Positions 35,781 to 45,674 of a stretch of DNA of 64,000 nucleotides are shown one piece after another; position 1 is the stretch's first letter, and every line of letters starts with the position of its first letter. Position numbers and translations under genes: made by a program. Under the pieces are notes generated by a model. The model saw nothing but the letters and a program-made list of their open reading frames with translations, was not told the DNA's origin and searched no databases. The stretch covers positions 730,945-794,944 of the forward strand of contig NZ_RBWX01000007.1 in the NCBI RefSeq assembly GCF_003634215.1, written 5' to 3'. The stretch is from Sphingosinicella microcystinivorans (lineage in GTDB: Bacteria; Pseudomonadota; Alphaproteobacteria; Sphingomonadales; Sphingomonadaceae).

Positions 35781-36821
35781 ATGGACCGACGCACACTTGA
35801 AGGATCGCAACTACCGGACGTGTCCCGCCGCACCATGGCGCCATTGTCGCGTGGCCGCACGATCTTGCAATCGGCAATCGTCTGGGACAATCATGCGTGC
35901 GTACCGCTTCGGCGAGATGAAGTTTTCCTACCCGAACTGGAACGCTTCCGCAGCGCCGGCGCCACGATCGTCTCTCTCAACGTCGGCTATGCCGATCAGC
36001 CTTGGATCAGCCACATCGAAATACTGACCTGGTTGCGCCACTGGGTTGTGCACCAGGAGGGGGTGAGGCTGGTTTCGACCATCGCGGATATCGCTGCGTG
36101 CAAGCGGGACGGTGTGCTGGGCATCGTCTTCGACGTCGAGGGCATGGACCCTGTGGTCGACCGGCCCGAGCTGATCGGAACCTTCTACGATCTCGGCGTG
36201 CGCTGGATGTTGGTGGCCTACAATCGAGCGAACGGCGCGGGCGCGGGCTGCCTCGATGACGATACTGGGCTGACCGCGCGCGGTCGTGCGATTATCGACG
36301 AGATGGAGCGGGTCGGCATGGCGCTCTGCGTCAGCCACACTGGTCATCGCACCGCGCGCGAGGCGCTGGACTATGCGCGGGGGCCCGTGATCTTCTCGCA
36401 TTCAAACCCGCACGGGGCCTTCGCGCATCCGCGCAATATTCCAGATGACCTGATTGTCGCCTGCGCGACGAAAGGCGGCGTCGTCGGGCTGACCGGATTC
36501 GGGCCGTTCCTCGGCGTCGCGGACAATCTGGTCGACGAATTGCTGCGCCATATCCGCTACGTCGTCGATCTTGTCGGTCCCGATCATGTCGGGCTCGGCC
36601 TCGACTATGTCTTCGACGAGGCGGAGTTCGCCGGCTTCGTGGCGCAGAATCCCAATCTCTTCCCTGCAGACCTTGCGACGTCGAATCGCATCCAGATGGT
36701 CGCGCCAGAAGCGATCGGAGAGATCGCTGACGGGCTCGCGCGCGTAGGCCTGACCGACGACCAGGTTCGTGGCGTGCTCGGTGAAAACTGGCTGCGCGTC
36801 GCATCGCAAGTGTGGAAGTAG
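35781..36821 (+). CDS. Renal (membrane)-dipeptidase-family protein with variant metal site, 1
   Basis: This 346-residue TIM-barrel metalloprotein of family M19 has no signal peptide. Visible ligands include bridging Glu (FDVEGMDP), the two binuclear-site His residues (CVSHTGH and FSHSNPHG), Arg (AHPRN) and the late Asp (GLGLDYVFD). The N-terminal His-x-Asp is altered to His-x-Cys (WDNHACVP, about 35-42). A dipeptidase-family gene also adjoins the dimethylglycine genes in Pseudomonas, as I recall. Here it is divergent from the GlxA regulator and upstream of glyA, so a role in releasing or trimming an N-methylglycine compound is plausible. Confidence 0.82.
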   Translation: MDRRTLEGSQLPDVSRRTMAPLSRGRTILQSAIVWDNHACVPLRRDEVFLPELERFRSAGATIVSLNVGYADQPWISHIEILTWLRHWVVHQEGVRLVSTIADIAACKRDGVLGIVFDVEGMDPVVDRPELIGTFYDLGVRWMLVAYNRANGAGAGCLDDDTGLTARGRAIIDEMERVGMALCVSHTGHRTAREALDYARGPVIFSHSNPHGAFAHPRNIPDDLIVACATKGGVVGLTGFGPFLGVADNLVDELLRHIRYVVDLVGPDHVGLGLDYVFDEAEFAGFVAQNPNLFPADLATSNRIQMVAPEAIGEIADGLARVGLTDDQVRGVLGENWLRVASQVWK

Positions 36822-36887
36822 GCCTGACCTTCCTTACGGGGCATGCGCCGAAAAGTTCTTGTATTTGCGCGACTATCAAGGCTTGAT

Positions 36888-36929
36888 TGTCGTATTTATG
36901 ATGGAATGTGTCGTTAATATTCAATCCAT
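36888..36929 (+). promoter_or_regulatory. Predicted tandem GlxA/ArgR-type operator before glyA-soxBDAG
   Basis: TGTCGT occurs at 36888 and again exactly 21 bases later at 36909. The second unit is followed by 8 bases and AA, as in the tandem TGTCGC-N8-AA-N5 array recognised by the GlxA-family ArgR of P. aeruginosa; the first unit has TG instead of AA. The site lies about 80 bases before glyA, and a 7-bp inverted repeat GAATGTG/CACATTC overlaps it. Confidence 0.55.
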
Positions 36930-37008
36930 CACATTCAAATTTGCGTGAGAAGATGGGGACGGCCGACCGCACCGACGGGCCTCGGTCTTGCACCTCAAAG
37001 GAATATTG

Positions 37009-38319
37009 ATGGCATTGACCTCCACACACCAAACCATGCCCGCCGCGCCGTTCTTCGGCGGGGCGCTGTGCGACACGGATCCCGTCGTCGGTGCCGCAAT
37101 CGGAGCGGAACTCAAGCGTCAGCAGGATAAGCTCGAACTTATCGCATCCGAGAACATTGTTTCGACCGCAGTGCTGCAGGCGCAGGGGTCGGTGCTGACC
37201 AACAAGTATGCCGAGGGTTATCCGGGCAAACGCTATTACGGCGGTTGCGAACATGTCGACGTAACCGAGCAGCTGGCGATCGACCGCGCCTGCGAACTGT
37301 TCGGCGCAGGCTTCGCCAACGTGCAGCCCCACTCCGGCGCGCAGGCGAACATGGCCGTCGCCTATGCACTCCTCCAGCCCGGCGACACGATCATGGGCAT
37401 GAGCCTGGCCCACGGCGGCCACCTGACCCACGGCGCCGCGCCGACATTCTCGGGCCGCTGGCTTCGCCCAGTGCAATACGGCGTGCGCGAAGACGACCAG
37501 CGTATTGATTACGACGCGGTCGAGGAACTGGCGCGCGAATATCGCCCTCGGCTGATAATTGCAGGCGGCTCGGCATATCCGCGGCAGATCGATTTCGCCC
37601 GTTTCCGGCAGATCGCTGACGCTGTCGATGCCACGCTGATGGTCGACATGGCGCATTTCGCCGGGCTGGTCGCAGGTGGCGCGCATCCCAATCCGCTGGA
37701 CCACGCGCATGTCGTGACCTCGACAACGCACAAGACCTTGCGCGGCCCGCGTGGCGGCCTGATCCTGACGAATGACGAGGCCATCGCCAAAAAGGTCAAC
37801 TCCGCGATCTTTCCCGGCATTCAGGGCGGCCCGCTGGAGCACGTCATCGCCGCCAAGGCCGTCGCCTTCGGCGAGGCGCTGCGTCCCGAATTCGCCGACT
37901 ACGCGGTCCGCGTGGTCGAGAATGCGCGGGTTCTGGCCGGTGTCTTGGCCGACAACGGCTGCACCATCGTTTCGGGCGGGACCGACACGCATGTCGTGCT
38001 GGTCGATCTGCGCGCGAAGGGCCTGACCGGCAAGCGGGCCGAGCGCCTGCTGGACGAAGCCGGCATGACTTGCAACAAGAACGGCATCCCGTTCGATCCG
38101 GAAAAGCCCTTCGTGACTTCGGGCATCCGGCTCGGCTCCGCCGCGCTCACCACGCGCGGCTTCGACGGCGCGGCCTTTGCCGAAGTCGGCCAGCTGATCG
38201 TCCGTATCCTCGACACTGCCGAACAGGGTGACGTCTCACCCGACATCACCCGTACCGTCCGTTCGCAGGTCGCGGCGCTGTGCGAACGCTTTCCGATCTA
38301 TGCCACAGAACGCGGCTGA
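37009..38319 (+). CDS. glyA: Serine hydroxymethyltransferase
   Basis: This 436-residue PLP enzyme interconverts glycine + 5,10-methylene-THF and serine + THF. The PLP lysine lies in [13 protein letters not shown]. Other hallmarks are [24 protein letters not shown] and [17 protein letters not shown] 37009 follows AAAGGA; an upstream in-frame TTG is less likely. It leads glyA-soxBDAG, the same order as the sarcosine cluster of Pseudomonas. It would drain the glycine and one-carbon units made by sarcosine oxidase, so it is probably a dedicated catabolic copy rather than the housekeeping glyA. Confidence 0.95.
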   Translation: MALTSTHQTMPAAPFFGGALCDTDPVVGAAIGAELKRQQDKLELIASENIVSTAVLQAQGSVLTNKYAEGYPGKRYYGGCEHVDVTEQLAIDRACELFGAGFANVQPHSGAQANMAVAYALLQPGDTIMGMSLAHGGHLTHGAAPTFSGRWLRPVQYGVREDDQRIDYDAVEELAREYRPRLIIAGGSAYPRQIDFARFRQIADAVDATLMVDMAHFAGLVAGGAHPNPLDHAHVVTSTTHKTLRGPRGGLILTNDEAIAKKVNSAIFPGIQGGPLEHVIAAKAVAFGEALRPEFADYAVRVVENARVLAGVLADNGCTIVSGGTDTHVVLVDLRAKGLTGKRAERLLDEAGMTCNKNGIPFDPEKPFVTSGIRLGSAALTTRGFDGAAFAEVGQLIVRILDTAEQGDVSPDITRTVRSQVAALCERFPIYATERG

Positions 38320-38345
38320 AACCGGCGGACAAAGGGGATAATCCG

Positions 38346-39599
38346 ATGCAGCGCTTTTCGGCTCTTTCGCTGTTCCGTCATGGCCTCGGCCGGCATCAGG
38401 GGTGGAAGCCGCAATGGCGGCAGGCCAGCCCGAAGCCAACTTACGACGCGATCATCGTTGGCGGCGGCGGACATGGGCTGGGCGCTGCCTATTACCTCGC
38501 CAAAGTGCATGGCATCCGCAACGTCGCGGTGCTGGAAAAGGGCTGGATCGGTGGCGGCAACACGGGTCGCAACACGACGATCATCCGCTCGAACTATCTT
38601 TTCGACGAAAGCGCCCGACTTTACGACCATGCGGTCAAGATGTGGGAGGGTCTGAGCAAGGAGCTCAACTACAACGTCATGTTCTCGCAGCGCGGCGTGA
38701 TGATGCTGGCGCACAACGTCCACGACATCCAGTCGTTCAAGCGGCACATCCACGCCAACCGCATCAACGGCGTCGACAACGAATGGCTGACGCCTGAAGC
38801 TGCGAAGGCGTATTGCCCGCCGCTCAACATCGATCCCAAGGTTCGCTATCCGGTGCTTGGAGCCGCGCTCCAGCGCCGCGGCGGCACCGCACGGCACGAC
38901 GCGGTCGCCTGGGGCTATGCGCGCGCGGCGGACGCGTTGGGCGTCGACATCATCGAGAACTGCGAGGTCACCGGCATCCGCCGCGACGCATCGGGCGCGG
39001 TCAGCGGGGTCGAGACGACGCGCGGCCTTATTGCCTCGCGCCGGATCGGCGTTTCGGCTGCGGGGCACAGCAGCGTCATCATGGACATGGCGGGCGTGCG
39101 GCTGCCGCTAGAAAGCTATCCGCTGCAGGCGCTGGTTTCCGAGCCGGTCAAGCCGGTGTTCCCCTGCGTGGTCATGTCGAACACGATCCATGCCTACATG
39201 AGCCAGTCCGACAAGGGTGAGCTGGTCATTGGAGCCGGAACCGACGTCTATACAAGCTATACCCAGCGCGGCGGGCTTCATATCGCGACGCATACGCTAG
39301 AAGCGATCTGCGAGCTGTTCCCGCAGTTTCGCCGGATGCGGATGTTGCGCAACTGGGGCGGGATCGTCGATGTCACACCCGATCGCTCGCCGATCATCGC
39401 GAAGACGCCGGTGCCGGGCCTCTACATCAATTGCGGCTGGGGGACTGGCGGCTTCAAGGCGACGCCGGGCGCCGCGCACCTTTTCGCGCACACGATTGCC
39501 CGCGACGAGCCGCATCCGATCAACGCGTCATTCACGATGGAACGCTTTCGCGACGGCTTCATGATCGACGAGGCGGCCGCCGCCGCCGTCGCGCACTGA
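38346..39599 (+). CDS. soxB: Sarcosine oxidase beta subunit
   Basis: This 417-residue FAD/FMN flavoprotein subunit oxidises the N-methyl group of sarcosine. The FAD motif YDAIIVGGGGHGLGAAYYL lies at about 31-49, followed by GNTGRNTTIIRSN, and a conserved RGGTARHDAVAWGYA segment is near the middle. The C-terminal segment NWGGIVDVTPDRSPII is typical. Length matches the family. AAAGGGG precedes ATG 38346, 26 bases after glyA. Confidence 0.95.
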   Translation: MQRFSALSLFRHGLGRHQGWKPQWRQASPKPTYDAIIVGGGGHGLGAAYYLAKVHGIRNVAVLEKGWIGGGNTGRNTTIIRSNYLFDESARLYDHAVKMWEGLSKELNYNVMFSQRGVMMLAHNVHDIQSFKRHIHANRINGVDNEWLTPEAAKAYCPPLNIDPKVRYPVLGAALQRRGGTARHDAVAWGYARAADALGVDIIENCEVTGIRRDASGAVSGVETTRGLIASRRIGVSAAGHSSVIMDMAGVRLPLESYPLQALVSEPVKPVFPCVVMSNTIHAYMSQSDKGELVIGAGTDVYTSYTQRGGLHIATHTLEAICELFPQFRRMRMLRNWGGIVDVTPDRSPIIAKTPVPGLYINCGWGTGGFKATPGAAHLFAHTIARDEPHPINASFTMERFRDGFMIDEAAAAAVAH

Positions 39600-39607
39600 G
39601 GGATGCC

Positions 39608-39892
39608 ATGCTGATCATCGATTGCCCTTACTGCGGCGCGCGGCCCGAACTGGAATTCAGCTATGGCGGGCAGGCGCACATCGCCCGTCCGCAACATCCG
39701 GCCGATCTCTGCGACGAGGATTGGAACGGCTATCTCTACGTACGCGACAACCCCAAGGGGGTACACGCCGAGCGCTGGCGCCATATCCATGGCTGCGCCC
39801 GGTTCTTTAACGCGCTGCGCGATACGCGCACCGATCATTTCCTCGCCACCTACAAGGTCGGCGAGCCCGCGCCCAAGGTGTCAAGGCCATGA
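39608..39892 (+). CDS. soxD: Sarcosine oxidase delta subunit
   Basis: This 94-residue zinc-binding subunit has Cys-x2-Cys in IDCPYCGARPE and the His/Cys pair in RHIHGCARFF that complete the zinc site. ATG 39608 lies 8 bases after soxB, and the stop overlaps soxA (ATGA). Both length and motifs match known SoxD. A decayed second copy of its C-terminal half lies at 46220. Confidence 0.95.
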   Translation: MLIIDCPYCGARPELEFSYGGQAHIARPQHPADLCDEDWNGYLYVRDNPKGVHAERWRHIHGCARFFNALRDTRTDHFLATYKVGEPAPKVSRP

Positions 39893-42867
39893 CCTCCAGT
39901 TTCCGAACCGCTTCTGGTGGGCGCGTCGATCGCGACCGCCCCGTGAACTTCACGTTCGACGGCAAGGCCTATGTGGGGCTGCATGGTGACACACTGGCCT
40001 CGGCGCTGCTTGCGAACGGCGTCCATCTCGTCGGCCGGTCGTTCAAGTATCATCGGCCGCGCGGCATCGTGGGCAGCGGGGCCGACGAACCCAATGCGCT
40101 GGTCGGCGTTCGCCGCGATGCTGCGCGCTATACGCCCAACCTGCTGGCAACGCAGGTTGAGCTGTACGACGGGCTGGCTGCCGTGAGTCAGAACCGGTAC
40201 CCCAGCCTCGAGTACGATTGCATGGCGGTGAACGACACGCTGCTTGGCCGCTTCATTCCAGCCGGGTTCTATTATAAGACCTTCATGTGGCCCAAGGGTG
40301 CGTGGGACAAACTCTACGAGCCGCGCATCCGCAAGGCGGCTGGCCTCGGCGTCGCGCCGACTGCGCCAGATCCCGATGTCTATACCCAGCGTTACGCCCA
40401 TGCCGATATTCTTGTCATTGGTGCCGGTCCCGCAGGCATCGCCGCGGCGCAGCAGGCGGCGGCAAGCGGTGCGCGGGTCATCCTCGCCGACGACCGGCCC
40501 GCGATGGGCGGATCGCTGCTCGCGGCGGCCGACACGACGGTCGACGGCGAGGATGCGCGCGCATGGCTGCGGGGTTCGCTCGCCGCGCTCGCGGCGCTTT
40601 CCAATGTCACGATGCTGCCGCGCACGATCGCCTTCGGATATTATCCGCACAACTGGATCGGCCTTGCCGAAAAACTGACCGACCACCTGCCGTACCCCGC
40701 GTCCGGCCAGCCGCGCGAGCGGCTGTGGCAAGTGCGCGCCAGGCAAGTGGTCATCGCTGCCGGTTCGATCGAACGCCCGCTGGTCTTTCCCGACAACGAC
40801 CGGCCCGGAATCATGCTGGCCGATGCGGCCCGGACCTATCTACAGGAATATGGGGTCATGGTCGGGCGCAAGGCGGTGATCGTCGCGGCGCATGACAGCG
40901 CCTATCGCGTTGCGCACGAACTGCGCGCCGCAGGGATCGAGATCGCCGCCATTGTCGACATACGCAGCCCGGTACCGGCGGCCCAGAGTGCGCGTGACGC
41001 GGGGTTGCGCGTCCTTTGCGATGCCAAGGTGGAAGGCACCCGAGGACGCCTGCGCGTCTCTGCAATCACGATAACCGCCGACGGCAAACGCGAAACGCTC
41101 GCCTGCGATACCGTGCTGATGGCAGGCGGCTTTACGCCCAGTGTCCACCTTTTCTCGCAATCGCGCGGCAAGCTGGTCTGGGACGAGGCCATACAGGCCT
41201 ACCTCCCCGGCGAGTCGGGCGAGGCCGAACGCTCGGCAGGTGCGTGTCGGGGCCGATTCGCTCTTTCGGAAGCGCTTGCCGACGGTGCCGAGGCCGGGCG
41301 ATCCGCCGCGCGCGACGCCGGCTTTTCGCCGATGGACCTGCCGATCCCGTCCGCGCAAGGCGCCCGTGCCTGCGGCGGCGGTGGACATATCGGTGCGGTG
41401 CCGACCGGCGCCGACCTCAGCCGGGCCAAGGCCTTCGTCGACTGGCAGAACGACGTCACTGCCAGGGACATCGCGCTGGCCGCGCGGGAAGGTTTCCTGT
41501 CGATCGAGCATGTCAAGCGCTATACCACCACCGGCATGGCGACCGATCAGGGAAAGTTGTCCAACATCAACGCGCTGGGTATCGTTTCGAACGTGACCGG
41601 GCGCTCAATCCCAGAGATCGGACTGACCACGTTTCGTGCGCCCTACACGCCGGTCACGTTCGGCACGCTGGCCGGCAAGGCGCGGGGCGACCTGTTCGAT
41701 CCCATGCGCGTCACCGCGATCCATGACTGGGCAGCTGAACACGGCGCGGTGTTCGAGGATGTCGGCAACTGGAAACGCGCGCGCTATTTCCCGCGGCACG
41801 GCGAGGACATGCACGCTGCCGTCGGCCGCGAATGCCTTCAGGTGCGCAATCAGGTGGGCATCTTCGACGCTTCGACGCTCGGCAAGATCGAGGTCGTCGG
41901 GCCCGATGCGGCGGAGTTCATGAACCGGTTTTACGTCAACGCCTGGCTGAAGCTGGGCGTCGGCAGGTGCCGCTACGGCGTTCTGCTGCGCGAGGACGGT
42001 TTCGTGCTCGACGACGGCGTCGTCGGTCGCCTCGCGCCCGACCGGTTCCACGTTACCACCACCACTGGCGGCGCGGCACGCGTACTCGCCATGATGGAAG
42101 ACTATCTGCAGACCGAATGGTCCGACCTAAAGGTTTGGCTCACCTCCACGACCGAGCAGTGGTCGGTTATCGCGGTGCAGGGTCCAAAGGCGCGCGCGGT
42201 GCTTGCCCCGCTCGTCACTGGCATAGACCTGTCCGCGGAGGCTTTTCCGCACATGAGCATCGCCGATGCGCAAATCTGCGGCGTCCCGATGCGGCTGATG
42301 CGCGTCAGCTTCACCGGCGAACTCGGTTTCGAGGTCAACGTGCCGAGCGGCCATGGCCGCATGGTGTGGGAAGCCATTTGGGAGTGTGGGCGCTCGAACG
42401 GCATGTTGGCCTATGGCACCGAGACGATGCACGTGCTGCGTGCGGAAAAGGGCTTCATCATCATCGGGCAGGAAACCGACGGCACGGTAACGCCCGACGA
42501 CGCCGGGCTCGGCTGGGCGATTGGCAAGGCCAAGCCGGATTTCGTCGGCAAGCGCTCGCTGGCGCGCCCGGCGATGATTGCGCCTGATCGCAAGCAACTG
42601 GTCGGATTGCTGACCCACGATGCCGCCACGGTTCTCGAAGAAGGCGCCCAGATTACGGACCCTTTGGATCCGCGCGCAGCAATCGGCCATGTAACGTCGG
42701 CGTATCACAGCGTTGCCCTCGGCAGATCGATCGCCCTGGCATTGGTGCGCGGCGGTCGCGCGCGGATGGGTCACACGCTGCACGTGCCGATGCCCGACGG
42801 TGCGATAACGGCAGAGGTCGTCCAACCCGTTTTTCTCGATCCTGAAGGGGCGCGTATCCATGTCTGA
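39889..42867 (+). CDS. soxA: Sarcosine oxidase alpha subunit
   Basis: This 992-residue subunit has an N-terminal 2Fe-2S-like fold without the cluster (GDTLASALLANGVHLVGRSF), an NAD-binding domain with ILVIGAGPAGIAAAQQAA near 170-187, and a C-terminal GcvT-like folate domain from about 600 (including GELGFEVNVPSGHG). It holds NAD and channels the imine to tetrahydrofolate to form 5,10-methylene-THF. It overlaps soxD by 4 bases and soxG by 8. Confidence 0.95.
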   Translation: MTSSFRTASGGRVDRDRPVNFTFDGKAYVGLHGDTLASALLANGVHLVGRSFKYHRPRGIVGSGADEPNALVGVRRDAARYTPNLLATQVELYDGLAAVSQNRYPSLEYDCMAVNDTLLGRFIPAGFYYKTFMWPKGAWDKLYEPRIRKAAGLGVAPTAPDPDVYTQRYAHADILVIGAGPAGIAAAQQAAASGARVILADDRPAMGGSLLAAADTTVDGEDARAWLRGSLAALAALSNVTMLPRTIAFGYYPHNWIGLAEKLTDHLPYPASGQPRERLWQVRARQVVIAAGSIERPLVFPDNDRPGIMLADAARTYLQEYGVMVGRKAVIVAAHDSAYRVAHELRAAGIEIAAIVDIRSPVPAAQSARDAGLRVLCDAKVEGTRGRLRVSAITITADGKRETLACDTVLMAGGFTPSVHLFSQSRGKLVWDEAIQAYLPGESGEAERSAGACRGRFALSEALADGAEAGRSAARDAGFSPMDLPIPSAQGARACGGGGHIGAVPTGADLSRAKAFVDWQNDVTARDIALAAREGFLSIEHVKRYTTTGMATDQGKLSNINALGIVSNVTGRSIPEIGLTTFRAPYTPVTFGTLAGKARGDLFDPMRVTAIHDWAAEHGAVFEDVGNWKRARYFPRHGEDMHAAVGRECLQVRNQVGIFDASTLGKIEVVGPDAAEFMNRFYVNAWLKLGVGRCRYGVLLREDGFVLDDGVVGRLAPDRFHVTTTTGGAARVLAMMEDYLQTEWSDLKVWLTSTTEQWSVIAVQGPKARAVLAPLVTGIDLSAEAFPHMSIADAQICGVPMRLMRVSFTGELGFEVNVPSGHGRMVWEAIWECGRSNGMLAYGTETMHVLRAEKGFIIIGQETDGTVTPDDAGLGWAIGKAKPDFVGKRSLARPAMIAPDRKQLVGLLTHDAATVLEEGAQITDPLDPRAAIGHVTSAYHSVALGRSIALALVRGGRARMGHTLHVPMPDGAITAEVVQPVFLDPEGARIHV

Positions 42868-43402
42868 CCCGACCGTTGCATCGCCCTTTCTCGGTCTCAG
42901 CCAGACGATCAGACCGCTGCCGCATTTCAGTCGCGCGATTTTGCGGGTCGGTTTGAAGGACGTCGCGCGCGCCTCCGAACGGCTCGATCTGGCCTTGCCG
43001 ATCGCGGCCTGCACGGCGACCGGCGGATCGGCAATGGGCGCGCTGTGGCTTGGCCCCGACGAATGGCTGCTGATCGGCGAAGCTGGCCTCGGCAACGGCC
43101 TCGACTGGATGGCGGGCATCACGGAAAAACTCGGAGATGTCGTCTGCTCGCTGGTCGATGTCAGCCACCGCCAGGTCGCGCTGGAGATCAGCGGCGAGCG
43201 GGCCGAAATCGTCCTCGCCTATGGTTGCGCGCTCGATCTTTCGATTACTGCTTTCCCGGTCGGGATGTGCACGCGCACGATGTACCACAAGGCCGAGATC
43301 GTATTGTGGCGCAAGGCGCCCGACCGGTTTCACCTTGAAGTTTGGCGCTCGTTTGCGCGCTACGTCGAGGCGCTGGTACGCCAAGCCGAGAGCGAGGCCT
43401 GA
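42860..43402 (+). CDS. soxG: Sarcosine oxidase gamma subunit
   Basis: This 180-residue subunit of the heterotetramer has family features including LWLGPDEWLLIG and LVDVSHRQVALEISG, and a C-terminal segment FHLEVWRSFARYV. It resembles the second half of a GcvT fold. It starts within the end of soxA and completes glyA-soxBDAG. The downstream AraC gene is convergent, 19 bases away. Confidence 0.93.
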   Translation: MSDPTVASPFLGLSQTIRPLPHFSRAILRVGLKDVARASERLDLALPIAACTATGGSAMGALWLGPDEWLLIGEAGLGNGLDWMAGITEKLGDVVCSLVDVSHRQVALEISGERAEIVLAYGCALDLSITAFPVGMCTRTMYHKAEIVLWRKAPDRFHLEVWRSFARYVEALVRQAESEA

Positions 43403-43421
43403 CCAACCAAGTTCGCATTTT

Positions 43422-44528
43422 TCATCGTCGGTGGCTTAGGATGAGCGGATCCCGCTTATAGTCCTTCGGCAATATCTTGAAATGCCTTCGGAAGGCGACA
43501 GTGAAACTGTTCTGATATTCGTAGCCCAGCGCTTCGGCTACGAAAAGGATCGAATTGTCTGATTTGCGGAGCAAATCCAACGCGTGCTGCATACGAAGCT
43601 CATTCGCGAACTGCGAAATACTCTTTCCAAAAAGAGCCTTAAAGCCGCTTTTGAGTTTCGTTGCACTGAGCCCGACCGCCTTCGCAAGCTCGTCGATCGT
43701 CGGCGGCGGGGTATATTGGCTGCAGATATGTTCGCGTGCCTTCCTCAGGCATCGTACATCGATATCCGAAAGGCGACAGATGTTGGTCGAGTCATTGTGG
43801 GCGTCTTCAAGCATTGACATGATTTCGCACAACACCATCATGACGAGTGCCTCACCGCGCACAAGATCGCGACCCGTCTCGATTCCAAGCGACCAGAGTT
43901 CACGGACAAGCTCGATAAGTTTTGGATAACAGGCCATTCGCAAGAAAAAGAGCCCATTTCCTTGCGGCGCCAGCCCGGTCGCGACAGCACTCGGCAAGGT
44001 TGCTGTATAATCGCCGAAATAGCGTTCAAGCGCAGAAGGACGCAGATATATTGTCATCGAGCTTTCTGGCTCGTTCGCCTCGAGTCTCTCCATGACGTTC
44101 ATGCCTTCCGGCTGACGCCAGACAAGGAGTGCGCCCTTATCGACGTCCACAGTCTCATTCCCAGGAATCTCGGGGTAAAGACTTAAACGTCCTGACAGCC
44201 GAAAATGAAGTTCGATAAAATCCTGCCCGGTGACAGCCGCGAGGGCGCCTTTGGTGAACGAGACGTTCGTGTTGAGCACGAAAAGATCGTCAGAAAGTCG
44301 AATTACTCCGCAGGAGCCCGCCTCAAAATCCGAACTGAATTGCTGCCGGGTACCAATCAGCTTACTGCTCGGGCGTAACAACGTCGAAACGACTGAGCCA
44401 TCCGGATTTTCTTCCAAGTCGTCGAAAACGTCCTGCAGGCAGGATGCCCCTCTGAACCGACCTTGACGGACCGAAATTGGCGCGCAAGGGGAGCCCCTTG
44501 CATCTATCAATCCCCTGTTCATCCACAT
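43422..44528 (-). CDS. AraC-family transcriptional regulator (PchR-like)
   Basis: This 368-residue regulator has an N-terminal cupin-like sensing domain and C-terminal AraC DNA-binding pair (about 265-360: TIDELAKAVGLSATKLKSGF and ILFVAEALGYEYQNSFTVAF). It resembles PchR-type activators. The start could be 44528 or the second Met at 44522. It faces the sox operon tail to tail and is divergent from the cupin gene across a 589-base gap with a 12-bp palindrome at 44597. Its target is not clear; the cupin gene is the nearest candidate. Confidence 0.85.
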   Translation of the reverse strand: MWMNRGLIDARGSPCAPISVRQGRFRGASCLQDVFDDLEENPDGSVVSTLLRPSSKLIGTRQQFSSDFEAGSCGVIRLSDDLFVLNTNVSFTKGALAAVTGQDFIELHFRLSGRLSLYPEIPGNETVDVDKGALLVWRQPEGMNVMERLEANEPESSMTIYLRPSALERYFGDYTATLPSAVATGLAPQGNGLFFLRMACYPKLIELVRELWSLGIETGRDLVRGEALVMMVLCEIMSMLEDAHNDSTNICRLSDIDVRCLRKAREHICSQYTPPPTIDELAKAVGLSATKLKSGFKALFGKSISQFANELRMQHALDLLRKSDNSILFVAEALGYEYQNSFTVAFRRHFKILPKDYKRDPLILSHRR

Positions 44529-45117
44529 CCTCCGATCGGCCGAACCCTATAGGCTCGTGGTTTCCACGGCGTCGTCGACATTAGTGCATGTCACGGTACA
44601 GCGCTGTATTGTAATGTCCAGAACGATTGCGTTACGTTGATTTATGCCGCAGTGTCGCATGGTAGGACTGGCGCATGCGGTAGCCGAGCGATGACATGAC
44701 TGACGCTACGACTTTGGCAAGAATTTTTCCACGTCATTGGCTGCGTGATCCGGGCGCCCCAACCCTTGTTCTGCAAGCATTGAGGCGCGGCGCAAAAAAA
44801 CAAATTTAGGGAGTCAGGCGGAAACTTTAAGTCAATAGGCTAATAGATGGCTGGTTATTGGACATTATGCGCGCGTTGCCTGATGTTCGGCTCTTTGACG
44901 CCGGTAAGGTCGCATGGCGGGTCCTAAAATCACTACCGAATCGCCTATGGAGCTTCACTTGATAGTAGAGGAGTGAGATTGGTGGACGAAGGCAGGATCG
45001 TGAAAGATGGTTTAATATGCTTGCAGCCGTCAGTCGTATATCGACGGGAAGGTATGGCTATAAGGCCTTGGCGCTCACGCGCTTCAATCTCGACGATCGC
45101 GCGTAGGGCAGCCTAAA
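44529..45117. other. Regulatory gap between araC and cupin genes, with a 12-bp palindrome
   Basis: No credible ORF is present. TACAGCGCTGTA (44597-44608) is a perfect palindrome about 70 bases upstream of the AraC start and could be an operator. The gap is less GC-rich than its surroundings and otherwise unassigned. Confidence 0.45.
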
Positions 45118-45639
45118 ATGAATAACATAGTGAATCGCCGGACAGCGCTTCTAGGGCTTGGAACCTTGGGTGGCGTCGGCCTTTTGCGAGCGCAGGAGTT
45201 GCGAGCCATGCAACCGGGCGCCCCAACCCAAACGGGGGCCGTCACGATCGACAGGGCAGCCGAAAAGGTCATGTACGTTTCGAATGTCCACGGGGGAAAC
45301 GGCAAACTCGGAATCAAGTTCTTCCCATTCGATGGTGGCCCGGATCCCACGCACTTTCTGATTTACACCATCCCACCAAATGCGAGCGAAGGCGTACACG
45401 TCCATCTAGAGGACAACACCAACAACGAGGGTGTGTTCGATGAATATTATTACATCATCTCAGGTCAAGGGATGATGCTGGTTGGCGATGAGCGAATAGA
45501 AGTGACGACCGGAGACCATATCCATACGCCGATCGGCGTTCCCCACGGCATCGAAAATTCGTCATCGACTAGCACCCTTAGTGTCTTTCTGACCTTCATT
45601 GACAAGGCGCCCGAAGGAAAACGGACGAAAATGAGGTGA
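45118..45639 (+). CDS. Exported single-domain cupin protein
   Basis: This 173-residue protein has a twin-arginine-like signal (NRRTALLGLGTLGGVGLLRA, residues about 6-25) and a cupin fold. Motif 1 ligands are in EGVHVHLEDNTNNEGVFDE and motif 2 is THIGVPHG-like (TPIGVPHGIEN). The His/Glu set would bind a divalent metal. Cupins do isomerase, dioxygenase or ligand-binding work, and nothing here narrows that. It stands alone between the AraC gene and transposon debris. Confidence 0.75.
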   Translation: MNNIVNRRTALLGLGTLGGVGLLRAQELRAMQPGAPTQTGAVTIDRAAEKVMYVSNVHGGNGKLGIKFFPFDGGPDPTHFLIYTIPPNASEGVHVHLEDNTNNEGVFDEYYYIISGQGMMLVGDERIEVTTGDHIHTPIGVPHGIENSSSTSTLSVFLTFIDKAPEGKRTKMR

Positions 45640-45674
45640 CAGGGTGAAAGTGGTTCGGATTTAATTTTAGTAGT

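Noticed and set aside
36331-37992. 553-codon minus-strand open frame
   Set aside because: It runs antisense across the dipeptidase homologue and glyA, has no homology, and arises from GC-rich codon bias.
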